A stretch of DNA of 64,000 nt from Methanohalophilus halophilus (GCF_001889405.1 NZ_CP017921.1:1564057-1628056); one strand, 5' to 3'; numbered from the stretch's first letter, positions 9,251 to 17,900 are shown. Made by a program: numbers and translations. Notes: generated by a model from the sequence alone, not told the origin.

Positions 9251-9469
9251 ATGACAGAACCAGAAAAGGAAATTGAAAAGAATTATTCATACAATAAACA
9301 GGAAATTATTAAATTCCTGGGTGACTTGAAGAACCAAATTGAGGCTGGAAGAATAGAGATTGGACAAGAACATGTTGAGATGCCCGATGGCAACATGGAC
9401 GTAGAATACGGTTTCAAAATTGAAAAAGGACAAAAAGAGATTGAAATAGAAATAAAATGGAAGAAATAA
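9251..9469 (+). CDS. Amphi-Trp domain-containing small protein
   Basis: A 72-residue acidic protein with a helix followed by beta strands, ending in IEIEIKWKK. The pattern of a long amphipathic helix (KQEIIKFLGDLKNQIEAGRI) then VEMPDGNMDVEYGFKIEKGQ is that of the small amphi-Trp family of haloarchaea and methanogens, whose role is unknown. The ATG at 9251 follows GGAGTGGGAAT, the same type of ribosome site as the PRC-barrel gene. It is not linked to a neighbour. Confidence 0.7.
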   Translation: MTEPEKEIEKNYSYNKQEIIKFLGDLKNQIEAGRIEIGQEHVEMPDGNMDVEYGFKIEKGQKEIEIEIKWKK

Positions 9470-9517
9470 AAAGATAATAGTACTTTTGGAAAACTTACAT
9501 ATAAGATTGTTGTATAT

Positions 9518-9621
9518 TGATGGGCAAGGAAATAAACTACATCAGGTGTTATAAACTCCTTTCATTGTGGTCTGGTGGTGGATAAAAACAATTTTATCCT
9601 GCATAATTAACCTGCCCATCA
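9518..9621 (+). ncRNA. Structured RNA element, type II copy E
   Basis: A 5' strand TGATGGGCAAGG pairs with the 3' strand CCTGCCCATCA (11 pairs, one bulged A) and encloses about 80 nt. Inside is a G-rich box (GGTCTGGTGGTGG) followed directly by a hairpin GGATAAAA/TTTTATCC. An ACATATAAG TATA-like box lies about 20-25 nt upstream on the plus strand. It resembles the element at 34.1 kb in closing stem and box. Nothing else is seen in the 9470-9827 gap. Confidence 0.6.
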
Positions 9622-9827
9622 CTATATCTATATGGTTTTTTTTGGGATATAAGTAGCGGAACGAAGAGTTCTGAACTTTCTTATCTATTCTAAGGATAGC
9701 TTAAGATTTTTTGCTTTAATATTGCTGTTGAAAAGTGAGACACGATAGTTGATTATAACTAAAAAGTGACTAAAAAAATAAGATGGAGAAACTCCATCTT
9801 TGCATTATTCATAGTTTGTTTGCTTAT

Positions 9828-10265
9828 TTATGGGACTACCATCACAGATGTTTCCGCATGACGGACGACATTTTCTGCTACACTTCCCAATAAGAGCTGG
9901 GTAAGACCTGTTTCACCCAGTGTCCCCATTACGATGAGGTCTGTATTGTTCTTCTTAGCAAAGTTGACAATCCCCTCGGATGGATGTTCTTCAATGGTAA
10001 CTGGTTCTACTTCGACTCCAGCTGCTTTACCCACTTTTACAACATATTCAGTGGCTTCCTTGCCCTCTTTTTCTAAATGGGTGCGTGTTCCTTCAGCCCA
10101 GCTTTCTCCGCGAACTGCAGCAGAAACACCAACTGGTGGTATGACAAATAGGGCCTTGACCTTTGCATCGGTTGATTTTGCAAGATCTATACCCCAATCT
10201 ACCGCATTCTTTACATTCTCAGATCCGTCAGTAGCAATTAGTATATTTTCAATTTTCTCACTCAT
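9828..10265 (-). CDS. Universal stress protein (UspA family)
   Basis: A 145-residue single-domain Usp with an N-terminal ILIATDGSENV nucleotide-binding aspartate and the C-terminal ATP-binding signature G-x2-G-x9-G-S (from GTLGETGLTQLLLGSV). The presence of this signature predicts an ATP-binding Usp. Such proteins are cytoplasmic and induced under starvation or stress in many prokaryotes; the precise role here is unknown. The gene is alone. An AT-rich stretch upstream (10280-10340) contains likely promoter sequence. Confidence 0.92.
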   Translation of the reverse strand: MSEKIENILIATDGSENVKNAVDWGIDLAKSTDAKVKALFVIPPVGVSAAVRGESWAEGTRTHLEKEGKEATEYVVKVGKAAGVEVEPVTIEEHPSEGIVNFAKKNNTDLIVMGTLGETGLTQLLLGSVAENVVRHAETSVMVVP

Positions 10266-10490
10266 GATTTACCCCCATTTATTATACAGAGAGATAGACC
10301 TATATACTTTTTGGTCAAAAGATTGGTAAATTTTGTTAAAAGAAAATATATATTAACACAGTGTATCTTTTCATTCTTTCTTATGATTATAAATGAGTTT
10401 TTCTATACATCGGATAATAATGTGTATAATCCAAAATGAATTATATGATTGGTAACTAATGATTTGTGGGACTTAGTGGGGTACGAGTAA

Positions 10491-11003
10491 ATGAAAGTAT
10501 TAGTAACATATATAACCCGGACAGGAAATACAAAGAAAGTTGCAGAAGCAATTTATGATGAGATTGATGAACAAAAGGAAATGAAACCATTAGATGAAGT
10601 TAATAGCCTGGATGGTTACGATTTAACTTTTATTGGTTTCCCGATTAATCAGTTATATCCACCAGAAAAAGCGCAGAAATTTTTAAACAATCAAACATCT
10701 GGTAGAGACAGTGCTTTGTTTATGACTCATGGAGTACCTGAGGGTACAGGATTGATATTGGATTGGATATCTACAGCTAAAGAAATGGCATCAGGGGCAA
10801 ATATTATAGATATTTTCAATTGTCAGGGTAAAGTTGCCCGGAAAGTACTGGATATTCTACAGAACTCTGATGATCCGGAAATGCGAGCTTTTGCTAATAT
10901 GTGTGTTTTGGCCAAAGAGCAGCCAGACAGAATCAGGTTGCAAAAAGCGCGTGAATTTGCAAGATCGATTGTCTCTCAGAAAAAAGGATACATAGCACCA
11001 TAA
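10491..11003 (+). CDS. Flavodoxin-family protein
   Basis: A 170-residue flavodoxin-like FMN protein. The phosphate-binding loop TYITRTGNTKKVAEAI is at the N-terminus and GYDLTFIGFPI forms the second isoalloxazine-contact strand. The C-terminal half is helical and contains two or three cysteines (FNCQGKVA, NMCVLAKEQ). It is longer than short-chain flavodoxins only at its C-terminus. It would carry electrons in the cytoplasm; the partner is not evident from the neighbours, which are an UspA gene and a C_GCAxxG_C_C gene on the opposite strand. Confidence 0.85.
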   Translation: MKVLVTYITRTGNTKKVAEAIYDEIDEQKEMKPLDEVNSLDGYDLTFIGFPINQLYPPEKAQKFLNNQTSGRDSALFMTHGVPEGTGLILDWISTAKEMASGANIIDIFNCQGKVARKVLDILQNSDDPEMRAFANMCVLAKEQPDRIRLQKAREFARSIVSQKKGYIAP

Positions 11004-11075
11004 TATTAAATTTATCTGTATTTATTTTTAGGTATTGTGCTTTATTACTACTTTATAGATTTAGTACCTTTATTT

Positions 11076-11597
11076 TCATAGGTTTGGTTCAATGCCTTCA
11101 TCCAGCAAGACTTTTGCCGTCCATTTCGCCGCATTTCCCGTTACACCTGGGCATTTATCATCATGCCCTCCAGCTTCTTCAAAAGCTTCAAATTCCTTTG
11201 GATCCCACAGATTATAGGAATTTCCAAATACTTCTTTTTGGATATCGTTACAGATAATACTACCATATTCATCAATGAATTTTTCTCTAACTCCCTTTGA
11301 TAATCTAGATGAATCCATCCAATCCGCAACATCTCCTTCGCCGAACTGATCCCTTTTTCTACCGAAAAAGGCGCTAATAGCCATCATAGCTCCACTATAT
11401 CCACCACAGGTCCCATCACCATCCAGTGCACCTCCACCAGCAAGGGAATGGGATGCCTGGATCACTTTATCATCTATTCCACCAAAAATATCCTGTATTG
11501 CTGAAAGAACTGCTTGAGAGCAGTAACCATATTTCCTTTCGTACTCAAAACCTTTATCGTAAGCTTTGTCTAAAATTTCTTGCTCATTATCGACCAT
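11076..11597 (-). CDS. C_GCAxxG_C_C family (putative redox) protein
   Basis: About 173 residues from the ATG at 11597, which follows AAAGGGG. It shows the family's spaced cysteines: YGYCSQAVLSA, then a glycine-rich GGGALDGDGTCGGYSGAMM, then two late cysteines (IICNDI and DKCPGV). These proteins are small, cytoplasmic and suspected to bind an iron-sulfur cluster or to act as redox carriers; no member has a firm reaction. The first cysteine block departs slightly from the family name (C-S-Q-A rather than GCA). It faces the flavodoxin gene convergently. Confidence 0.8.
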   Translation of the reverse strand: MVDNEQEILDKAYDKGFEYERKYGYCSQAVLSAIQDIFGGIDDKVIQASHSLAGGGALDGDGTCGGYSGAMMAISAFFGRKRDQFGEGDVADWMDSSRLSKGVREKFIDEYGSIICNDIQKEVFGNSYNLWDPKEFEAFEEAGGHDDKCPGVTGNAAKWTAKVLLDEGIEPNL

Positions 11598-11698
11598 GAA
11601 ATACCCCTTTTCCATGTAATACTGGTCTTGGCGTGTATATGAATATTTTCCTCTTAGCTTTGAGTTACTGAATCAGTGTAATAAAATACTATATTGGT

Positions 11699-11914
11699 TT
11701 GGCAAAAAACGGCTCGGCAGATAATTTTGTAAGTTTTAAAGTAAGGAAAAGTTACATGGTTATGCGATTAAAACCTGAAGACTCCGAAGATATCGAAAAC
11801 GAGCTTCTTGAATCAGGTTTAGACCTTATGGATTACAACCGTAGAAGCGAGCTTCAGAGAATCCGGTTGGTAAAAAAGGATCTTGTAGATATGAAGAAAC
11901 AATCAGGAAATTAA
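11699..11914 (+). CDS. Small protein resembling the C-terminus of DUF5655
   Basis: A 71-residue reading frame with a TTG start that carries FVSFKVRKSYMVMRLKPE, a long charged helix and LQRIRLVKKDL. This resembles the tail of DUF5655 (predicted nuclease- or transport-linked) proteins. No N-terminal portion is present, so it may be a remnant or a free-standing small protein. No good ribosome site is visible. The 70 bases after it hold nothing obvious. Confidence 0.4.
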   Translation: MAKNGSADNFVSFKVRKSYMVMRLKPEDSEDIENELLESGLDLMDYNRRSELQRIRLVKKDLVDMKKQSGN

Positions 11915-11988
11915 TGCAGATGTCCTACGACTATGTTCATTTATGATACAAAATTGCACTTTAGGTGTTGATATCTCCTTAGGAGATA

Positions 11989-12495
11989 TCATTGCTCTTT
12001 GTATTCTCTCATAATTTCGATGTAAGATGCAGCATTTTCTTCAACCATCTTTATATCTTTATCGTTTGCTTCCCTTCTAATTCTTCCCGGGATTCCTGTA
12101 ATTACATTTGCAGGCCCATATCTTTTTCCGGGTGCTACGAGTGCATTGGCACCAACAATTGAATTATCGCCTATTTCCGCACCTTCAAGTACAGTTGCAT
12201 TCATACCTATAAGCACATTATTTCCGATTTTACAACTATGTAACACTGCTCCGTGGCCAATACTGACATTATCACCAATTTCGACCATTTTGGACGAGTC
12301 ATTGTGGATTACCACATTATCCTGGATACTGGTCCCCTTTCCTATATTTATTTCATTCATGTCCGCACGTATTGTGGCATTAAACCAGATACTTGAGTCC
12401 CTGTCAACCCTGACATTTCCTATGACTTCCGCAGATTCTGCAACAAATACACTGTCATGTATTGTCGGCCCTTTACCCCTGAAATTTCTTATCAT
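11989..12495 (-). CDS. Gamma carbonic anhydrase-like hexapeptide-repeat protein
   Basis: A 168-residue left-handed beta-helix protein made of repeated I/V-G-x4 hexapeptides. The metal-binding histidines of the gamma-carbonic anhydrase family are visible in VVIHNDSS and SIGHGAVLHSCKIG, and the N-terminal WFNATIRADMN loop matches the short (YrdA/CaiE-like) branch. These trimers bind zinc or iron at subunit interfaces; some hydrate CO2 and others are of unknown activity. The start at 12495 overlaps the stop of the upstream frame (TAATG) and has a GGTG site. It lacks the signal peptide of Methanosarcina Cam, so it is cytoplasmic. Confidence 0.9.
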   Translation of the reverse strand: MIRNFRGKGPTIHDSVFVAESAEVIGNVRVDRDSSIWFNATIRADMNEINIGKGTSIQDNVVIHNDSSKMVEIGDNVSIGHGAVLHSCKIGNNVLIGMNATVLEGAEIGDNSIVGANALVAPGKRYGPANVITGIPGRIRREANDKDIKMVEENAASYIEIMREYKEQ

Positions 12496-12776
12496 TATCT
12501 CACACCATTCTCTCTTACATGTATAGCCAAATTTACTTTCCACACAGATTTGTCCACTATGTATTTATACATATTTTTTGAAGGGAAATCTTTTCCCATA
12601 TTCCTGACAAAGAAAATAGATTGCCTGGAAATGTTTCCGGAATAAGTCATTAGCTCCAGATGTTTGTTTTCATTATTTACAGTATATTTTCCGGCTGCAT
12701 CTATGTTATCAAAAATCAGGATATTTCCAGGAATGGACAATACTGCTTTTCCAAAAGGATAATTGTATCTTTTCAT
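12495..12776 (-). CDS. Hypothetical protein upstream of gamma-CA
   Basis: A 93-residue basic frame whose TAA overlaps the ATG of the carbonic anhydrase-like gene (TAATG), an arrangement typical of translational coupling. The sequence (MKRYNYPFGKAVLSIPGNIL... DFPSKNMYKYIVDKSVWKVN) has mixed alpha/beta character and no signal peptide. I do not recognise it, and there is no strong ribosome site. The overlap is the main reason to believe it is real. From 12843 to 13026 nothing was found except AT-rich promoter-like sequence. Confidence 0.45.
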   Translation of the reverse strand: MKRYNYPFGKAVLSIPGNILIFDNIDAAGKYTVNNENKHLELMTYSGNISRQSIFFVRNMGKDFPSKNMYKYIVDKSVWKVNLAIHVRENGVR

Positions 12777-13026
12777 ATCATATACAATTTTTTAACAACA
12801 AAATATTGTTGGTATCCCCATTTACCATTGTTCTCTTCCTGAATATAAGTATGCTCACTATTCAATACTTATTTTTGGAATTGTATTTTTTCTATAAAGT
12901 ATATGTATTTACTGCTTGTGATTTTTCATATATTTCTTTTGTTTTTTAGTTCACACTCCCCCTTGGGCGTTTAATATTTAATGTCCAATGAAGTAAATAT
13001 TGATGGGGATTAGATAGGGAATAATT

Positions 13027-13236
13027 ATGCAGGAAATTAAACCACTGGCTTTGGGGCTTGCACTTGTAGCCCTTGCTGCAATGCTAATGCTTTTATCTGG
13101 TCTATCGGGGAATTCAGGTGTATACACCTCACCTGTTGAAATGCTGTCCCGGTGGAACATGTTTTTTTCATTTAGTTTTGCAGTTATCATTGCAGGCATG
13201 CTGGAAGCTGTGATAATATACAACAGGTTAATTTAA
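13027..13236 (+). CDS. Small two-helix membrane protein next to cytochrome c
   Basis: A 69-residue hydrophobic protein with two transmembrane segments (LALGLALVALAAMLMLLSGL and FFSFSFAVIIAGMLEAVIIY). It starts at an ATG after AGGGAATAATT and is followed after 27 nt by the cytochrome gene, so the two are probably one operon. It may anchor or assemble with the cytochrome in the membrane. I do not recognise a named family. Confidence 0.7.
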   Translation: MQEIKPLALGLALVALAAMLMLLSGLSGNSGVYTSPVEMLSRWNMFFSFSFAVIIAGMLEAVIIYNRLI

Positions 13237-13263
13237 GGAAACCAGATAGAAGGGGGATTAAAT

Positions 13264-13827
13264 TTGTCAAGGAACATGTTGATATTACTATTGTTTATTG
13301 GGGTTGTATTAATTTTTGTTGGAATGATGAATCTCTTTTACACTCCACCATCATACCAGCAATACGGATGGCAACAGCCGGGAAATATGTATCCGGGTGA
13401 TATGGCTCCGTCCCCGTCACCACCATCGAATTCTGACATTATCAATGAATTTGATAGCAACGGCGAAATGATATATTATACGGGCTTTAATGAAGATGGA
13501 CAAAGAATACCATTTCAGGGTGGTCCTCACTGGTTAAGCGTACATGGTGGAAGCTGTGTAAGTTGCCACGGTGTTGATGGAAAAGGTGGTGTGCCGATAA
13601 TGATGGGTACTGCAGTTCCTCCTGATATTACCTATGAAGCATTGACTTCTGAGCAAAATCATGAGGATGAACATGAAGATCATCCCGTTTATACTGATGA
13701 AACTATCAAGAAGGCTATTAAACAGGGAATTGATCCGTCGGGGGAAAGACTGGATTATACGATGCCGCGCTGGGACATGTCAGAAAAGGATCTCAACGAT
13801 TTGGTTGAATATTTGAAAACCCTGTAA
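13264..13827 (+). CDS. Membrane-anchored monohaem cytochrome c
   Basis: A 187-residue protein with an uncleaved N-terminal transmembrane anchor (residues 5-27), a Pro/Ser-rich linker and an extracytoplasmic cytochrome c domain. The haem site is CVSCH with Cys98, Cys101 and His102, followed by a methionine-rich loop (VPIMMGTAVPP) and a C-terminal MPRWDMSEKDLNDLVEYLK. The last part is the usual final helix, with Met as a possible sixth ligand. A TTG start is chosen because GGGGGA sits 7 nt before it. Cytochromes c are confined to some Methanosarcinales methanogens, where they take part in membrane electron transfer; the partner here is unknown. The histidine-rich HEDEHEDHP segment may bind metal. 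Confidence 0.88.
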   Translation: MSRNMLILLLFIGVVLIFVGMMNLFYTPPSYQQYGWQQPGNMYPGDMAPSPSPPSNSDIINEFDSNGEMIYYTGFNEDGQRIPFQGGPHWLSVHGGSCVSCHGVDGKGGVPIMMGTAVPPDITYEALTSEQNHEDEHEDHPVYTDETIKKAIKQGIDPSGERLDYTMPRWDMSEKDLNDLVEYLKTL

Positions 13828-13864
13828 TTAACCAAAAGGTATATTGAAGGTATTGCCTGCTGTC

Positions 13865-14164
13865 TCAGACAATATCCTTCAATGCATTTGCAGCAGTATA
13901 TACGCTTCCGATTCCAGAAATATAGTTGGCTAGCCTTACTGCCTGCATCACTTCTTCTTTTGTAGCTCCGGCATTGATTGCCTGTGTAGCAAGGTTTCTG
14001 ACCCCATTCTCAGCTCCTTCTGATGCATCAAGTGCCATTGCAATCAGGAATTTGTATTGTAGCGGTATGCCTTCTTCGGTGAAAGCCAATTCACCGCTTT
14101 GTCCGATTAAACCAAACATGTCAGGGTCTGCCTTTTGTATAGTATCGAGGGGGTCATCTGTCAT
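13865..14164 (-). CDS. Carboxymuconolactone decarboxylase (AhpD-like) family protein
   Basis: A 99-residue all-helical CMD-fold protein (YKFLIAMALDASEGAENGVRNLATQAINAGATKEE split over two helices). The AhpD-type CxxC redox motif is absent, so peroxidase-coupled activity is unlikely. The family is found widely as hexamers with poorly known functions. It is monocistronic and lies convergent to the cytochrome gene. Confidence 0.8.
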   Translation of the reverse strand: MTDDPLDTIQKADPDMFGLIGQSGELAFTEEGIPLQYKFLIAMALDASEGAENGVRNLATQAINAGATKEEVMQAVRLANYISGIGSVYTAANALKDIV

Positions 14165-14232
14165 TTTAATTGCTCCTGTTAGTTTTGAATATAAATAATG
14201 TAATACGGATTGATTAATTTAAAGAATATACT

Positions 14233-14442
14233 TTATAGTGCACCACATCCACACCCACGTCCTGTGAGGGTCGATATCCGATACTTTATCTCCTTTACTT
14301 CGTCTTCAGACATCTTTTCCAGTTCATCTCCGTGGACTTGCTTGATGTGGTCAAGCATCTTTTTTTCTACTTCTTCCTGGTTGGTACCTGTAGCCATGAA
14401 ATTACATTTGAAACCCAGATCCCTGCATTTGACGATTTTCAT
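14233..14442 (-). CDS. DUF1059 small protein
   Basis: A 69-residue protein with the DUF1059 pattern: KCRDLGFKCNFMATG at the N-terminus, DHIKQVHG in the middle, and here a cysteine-containing tail (GRGCGCGAL). The Cys/His spacing suggests a small metal-binding fold. Function is unknown in all organisms. The GGAGGATAC sequence upstream of the ATG at 14442 is a good ribosome site. Confidence 0.85.
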   Translation of the reverse strand: MKIVKCRDLGFKCNFMATGTNQEEVEKKMLDHIKQVHGDELEKMSEDEVKEIKYRISTLTGRGCGCGAL

Positions 14443-14610
14443 TCCTGTATCCTCCTCTATTTTTAAAAAGCACTAATTACCCTATAAATCATTTTCATAC
14501 ATTAGGCTAAAAACCTTCCCCTATGATTGCAATTGAAACCACATTTGTTACCGATAACGCATAAATACTCACAGACTCATCTTATTTCAGGGTTTAATGA
14601 GGAGTTTATA

Positions 14611-15051
14611 ATGGAAGTATCAGATCCTGAAAAAATAATGTCTCGCCTGCTTACCGGTCAATTACTCGGAGTGCTGGCTACACAGAATAACGGCCAGCCC
14701 TATACCAACCTTGTGGCCTTTGCTGCAAGTGAAAATTTCAAGTATCTTCTTTTTGTTACGCCGAAGTTTACAAGGAAGTATTCAAATCTGAGTTCTTCCC
14801 AGGAAGCATCCTTGATGATCGACAATCGATCCAATACGGTATCTGATTTTAAGCAAGCCACTGTTTTGAACGCAATGGGAAATGTGAAAGAAATAGAAAA
14901 AGACCCTGAAATGATCAATCTTTATCTGAGCAAACATCCCTATCTTAGCAGTTTCCTTGAGAGCCCTTCATCTGCACTGATGAAATTTCAGGTTGAAAAA
15001 TATATTGTGGCGACAAGTTTCCAGAATGTTGTGGAGATCGATATGCTATGA
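14611..15051 (+). CDS. Pyridoxamine 5'-phosphate oxidase-family protein
   Basis: About 146 residues with an FMN-binding split-barrel pattern (LTGQLLGVLATQNNGQPYTN, LLFVTPKFTRKYSNL). Members bind FMN, F420 or haem, and the family name does not imply vitamin B6 synthesis. The ATG at 14611 is chosen because GGAG lies 8 nt upstream; the open frame extends leftwards without signal. It overlaps the following PEP-synthase-like gene by 4 nt, so the two proteins are probably made together. Confidence 0.82.
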   Translation: MEVSDPEKIMSRLLTGQLLGVLATQNNGQPYTNLVAFAASENFKYLLFVTPKFTRKYSNLSSSQEASLMIDNRSNTVSDFKQATVLNAMGNVKEIEKDPEMINLYLSKHPYLSSFLESPSSALMKFQVEKYIVATSFQNVVEIDML

Positions 15052-17186
15052 CAAATCTTGTAATTCCTATGGAAGGAATCCGGGAAGAGCATATGGATAT
15101 TATCGGAGGCAAAGCTTACTCTTTGCACAGGCTTCTTGAAAATGGCTTCCGTGTTCCTGCATATTTTTGTGTCACAACAGATGCGTATAACAAATTTTTG
15201 GATTGCAGTGGTCTGAAGGGTAAACTCATAATCGAATTTGCCAGAAAGGATTTCTCAAAAATGAGATGGGAGGAAATGTGGGATGCAGGTTTGCGTATCA
15301 GGAACATGTTTATGAATACCCCGATCCCTGCGGCTTTAGTCGATACAATCAACTCACAGGTACCAAAAGACTTCCTAAAAAGGGCAGTGGTTGTCCGATC
15401 TTCTGCACCCGGCGAAGATTCAAGCAAAACATCATTTGCAGGTCTACACGAATCATATGTAAATGTGGCAGGTATGGAAGAAATACTGGAAAGCATCAAA
15501 CTGGTATGGGCCTCTCTCTGGTCCGATGCTGCAATTCTGTACAGGCAGGAACTGGGACTTGACATAGAGCACAGTTCAATGGCTGTTATGGTTCAGGAAA
15601 TGATAGAAGGTAATGTTTCAGGAATTGTATTCAGCACAGATCCTAATAATGCCAATAAATTGACCATCGAAGCCATTCACGGGCTTAACAAAGGATTGGT
15701 AGAAGGAGATGTGGAGCCCGATCGCTGGCAATTAGATAAGTTTTCAGGTTCAATTGTGCAGCATATTGTTCCTTCAAGCAGGGATCGCATTGTTTCATTG
15801 TCAGAAAAAGGCACATTGATGGGGTCAATTCCACAGTTATTATCCCACAAAACCCCTCTTACTACTGATGAGGTCAAACAAATATATGAAATGGCCATTT
15901 CTTCTGAAAAAATATTTGGTTTACCGCAGGATATGGAATGGACTATTATCAACAATGAATTGTATACTCTCCAGTCAAGACCGATAACAAATGCACAAAA
16001 CAATGAAAAACAGTGGTATATATCCCTGAAAAGGACTTTCGAAAACCTGAAGCAATTACGCAATCGTATAGAACAAGATTTAATTCCTGCAATGATTTCC
16101 GAAGCTAATGCTCTATCTGGCTTGAATTTACATAAGCTCAACAATGTTGAACTTGCAACTGAGATCTCCCGCAGACAGGGAATATACCAAAAATGGGATG
16201 AAATCTACACCAGGGAGTTCATACCTTTTGCTCATGGGATGAGATTATTCGGCCAGGTTTACAATGACGTTATAAAACCACAGGATCCTTATGAATTTGT
16301 GGATTTACTCGCAGATTCTAAATTGCTGAGTGTCCAGCGAAATGAGCAACTTAGACAAATGGCAGAATTGATTAGAAATAATACAGCTCTGCGAAGAAAA
16401 GTAGAAAATGGTATTTTGGAAGGAAAATTCAAAGAGCTTTTTGATAATTTCATGGACAATTTCGGAAGGTCTCCTTATGTTACAGAAGAAAATGATATCA
16501 TACGGTTGATTCTTGAATTTGGGTTTGCCCCTGTTTCAATAGGGGCAAATTCAAAAGACGTAAAGAAAAGGGAAATGGATTTTCTTTCTAATTTTAAAGA
16601 TGAAGAGAGGGAATGGGCCAGCCAACTCCTGGACCTGGGGCGGGCAAGTTACAGGCTAAGAGATGATGATAACATATATCTTGGCAGGATAGAAGGACAA
16701 TACCTATCTTCTTTGAGGGAAGGTAAAATCAGGCTGGCAGAAAGAGGTATAAGGTATGAAATTGAAAATTCCGAAGTTATTGCTGCATTATTCAATGATT
16801 CTTACATTCCGCCCGTTAAACCAATACAGGAAAATGCCCTATTAAAGCAGAAGGCCACGGATAGACAGATTCAGGGTCAACCTGCAGGTAAAGGTTCTGT
16901 TACAGGGATTGCACGAGTTATAAATGAAAATACAGACCTTTTTAATATTCATGCCGGTGAAATTTTGGTATGTGATTCCATCGATCCTAATATGACCTTT
17001 GTCATTCCCCTTGCCGGAGGGATTGTGGAGCGTAGGGGAGGGATGCTTATACATGGGGCTATAATAGCCAGGGAATACGGGATTCCCTGTGTGACCGGTA
17101 TCCCGGATGCAATCAGTATAATTAAATCAGGCGATGAAGTAACAGTTGATGGCAATTTGGGTATTGTAGTCATACACAGGCATTGA
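15048..17186 (+). CDS. PEP synthase-like phosphotransferase (ATP-grasp plus mobile His domain)
   Basis: A 712-residue protein of the pyruvate phosphate dikinase/PEP synthase superfamily. The N-terminal ATP-grasp half (1-320) has GGKAYSLHRLLENG, VVRSSAPGEDS and GIVFSTDP. A helical middle (330-600) follows, and then the swivelling phosphohistidine domain with GGMLIHGAIIARE, His669 being the predicted phosphorylated residue. The PEP/pyruvate-binding TIM barrel that ends true PEP synthases is absent. The layout resembles rifampicin phosphotransferases and related antibiotic- or small-molecule-dikinases, so pyruvate is not a safe substrate assignment. It overlaps the PNPOx-family gene by ATGA. Confidence 0.85.
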   Translation: MTNLVIPMEGIREEHMDIIGGKAYSLHRLLENGFRVPAYFCVTTDAYNKFLDCSGLKGKLIIEFARKDFSKMRWEEMWDAGLRIRNMFMNTPIPAALVDTINSQVPKDFLKRAVVVRSSAPGEDSSKTSFAGLHESYVNVAGMEEILESIKLVWASLWSDAAILYRQELGLDIEHSSMAVMVQEMIEGNVSGIVFSTDPNNANKLTIEAIHGLNKGLVEGDVEPDRWQLDKFSGSIVQHIVPSSRDRIVSLSEKGTLMGSIPQLLSHKTPLTTDEVKQIYEMAISSEKIFGLPQDMEWTIINNELYTLQSRPITNAQNNEKQWYISLKRTFENLKQLRNRIEQDLIPAMISEANALSGLNLHKLNNVELATEISRRQGIYQKWDEIYTREFIPFAHGMRLFGQVYNDVIKPQDPYEFVDLLADSKLLSVQRNEQLRQMAELIRNNTALRRKVENGILEGKFKELFDNFMDNFGRSPYVTEENDIIRLILEFGFAPVSIGANSKDVKKREMDFLSNFKDEEREWASQLLDLGRASYRLRDDDNIYLGRIEGQYLSSLREGKIRLAERGIRYEIENSEVIAALFNDSYIPPVKPIQENALLKQKATDRQIQGQPAGKGSVTGIARVINENTDLFNIHAGEILVCDSIDPNMTFVIPLAGGIVERRGGMLIHGAIIAREYGIPCVTGIPDAISIIKSGDEVTVDGNLGIVVIHRH

Positions 17187-17261
17187 GTGACTGAATATTC
17201 TATGTTATTTTTGGTTTCTGAAACCAAATTTTAGCTATTACCTAATATTTTGCAGGTACCA

Positions 17262-17900
17262 ATGTCGACAAAGAAGACAGGAAAAAGAGCAGATTATTCA
17301 GATTACCTGGTAGGGTTGTGCAAAAATCGGATGAATAATACATCCGGTCGATATAATAATATTATTATTTTTGTTTTAATAGCTCTTTTTATTATTACGT
17401 GGTCAATTTTTCTCCATTACTATCCTCCAAAATTGATAGTATCAACCTTGGGTATTAACAATACTTATCTGGCTATTTTCCTGTTGTCTTTAATTGGCGG
17501 AGTTTCCACATTTACTTCTACTACATTTTATACTGTTCTTATAACAATAGCTTTGTCTGAAGTAAATCCGGTCTGGTTGGGATTGATTGCAAGTTTGGGT
17601 CTCACTCTGGGTGACCTGTTATTCTATTACATGGGCAGGAAAGGGAAACAATGCGTACCGGGAAAATATGAGGCAAAAGTAATTAAGCTGGCTGCAAAAC
17701 TGGAACAAATCAATGATAAACTGATCATTCTTATTATATTTTTATATTCTTTGACCCCTCTGCCCAGCGATATTTTAGCGATAGGCCTTGCATTTGGTGG
17801 ATTTCCAGTGAAAAAATTGATTCCACCTCTTTTTGTGGGTAATTTCGTACTTATAGTGCTACTTGTAGAATTTTCCAGATTAGGTTATGGTATACTGTAA
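17262..17900 (+). CDS. VTT/DedA-like small membrane protein
   Basis: About 212 residues with five or so hydrophobic segments. The centre (IGGVSTFTSTTFYTVLITIA, LGLTLGDLLFYYMGRKGKQ, LYSLTPLPSDILAIGLAFGG) resembles the VTT/YqaA-type fold, including a proline in the re-entrant hairpin and a short polar GRKG loop. Relatives act in membrane protein or lipid homeostasis, but this assignment rests on pattern only. The start at 17262 is chosen over an upstream TTG. The stretch 17901-18379 carries RNA element C and otherwise nothing recognised. Confidence 0.55.
   Translation: MSTKKTGKRADYSDYLVGLCKNRMNNTSGRYNNIIIFVLIALFIITWSIFLHYYPPKLIVSTLGINNTYLAIFLLSLIGGVSTFTSTTFYTVLITIALSEVNPVWLGLIASLGLTLGDLLFYYMGRKGKQCVPGKYEAKVIKLAAKLEQINDKLIILIIFLYSLTPLPSDILAIGLAFGGFPVKKLIPPLFVGNFVLIVLLVEFSRLGYGIL

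Noticed and set aside
9040-9276. 78-residue frame upstream of the amphi-Trp gene
   Set aside because: Overlaps the true gene in another frame, has aromatic-rich low-quality sequence and no ribosome site.
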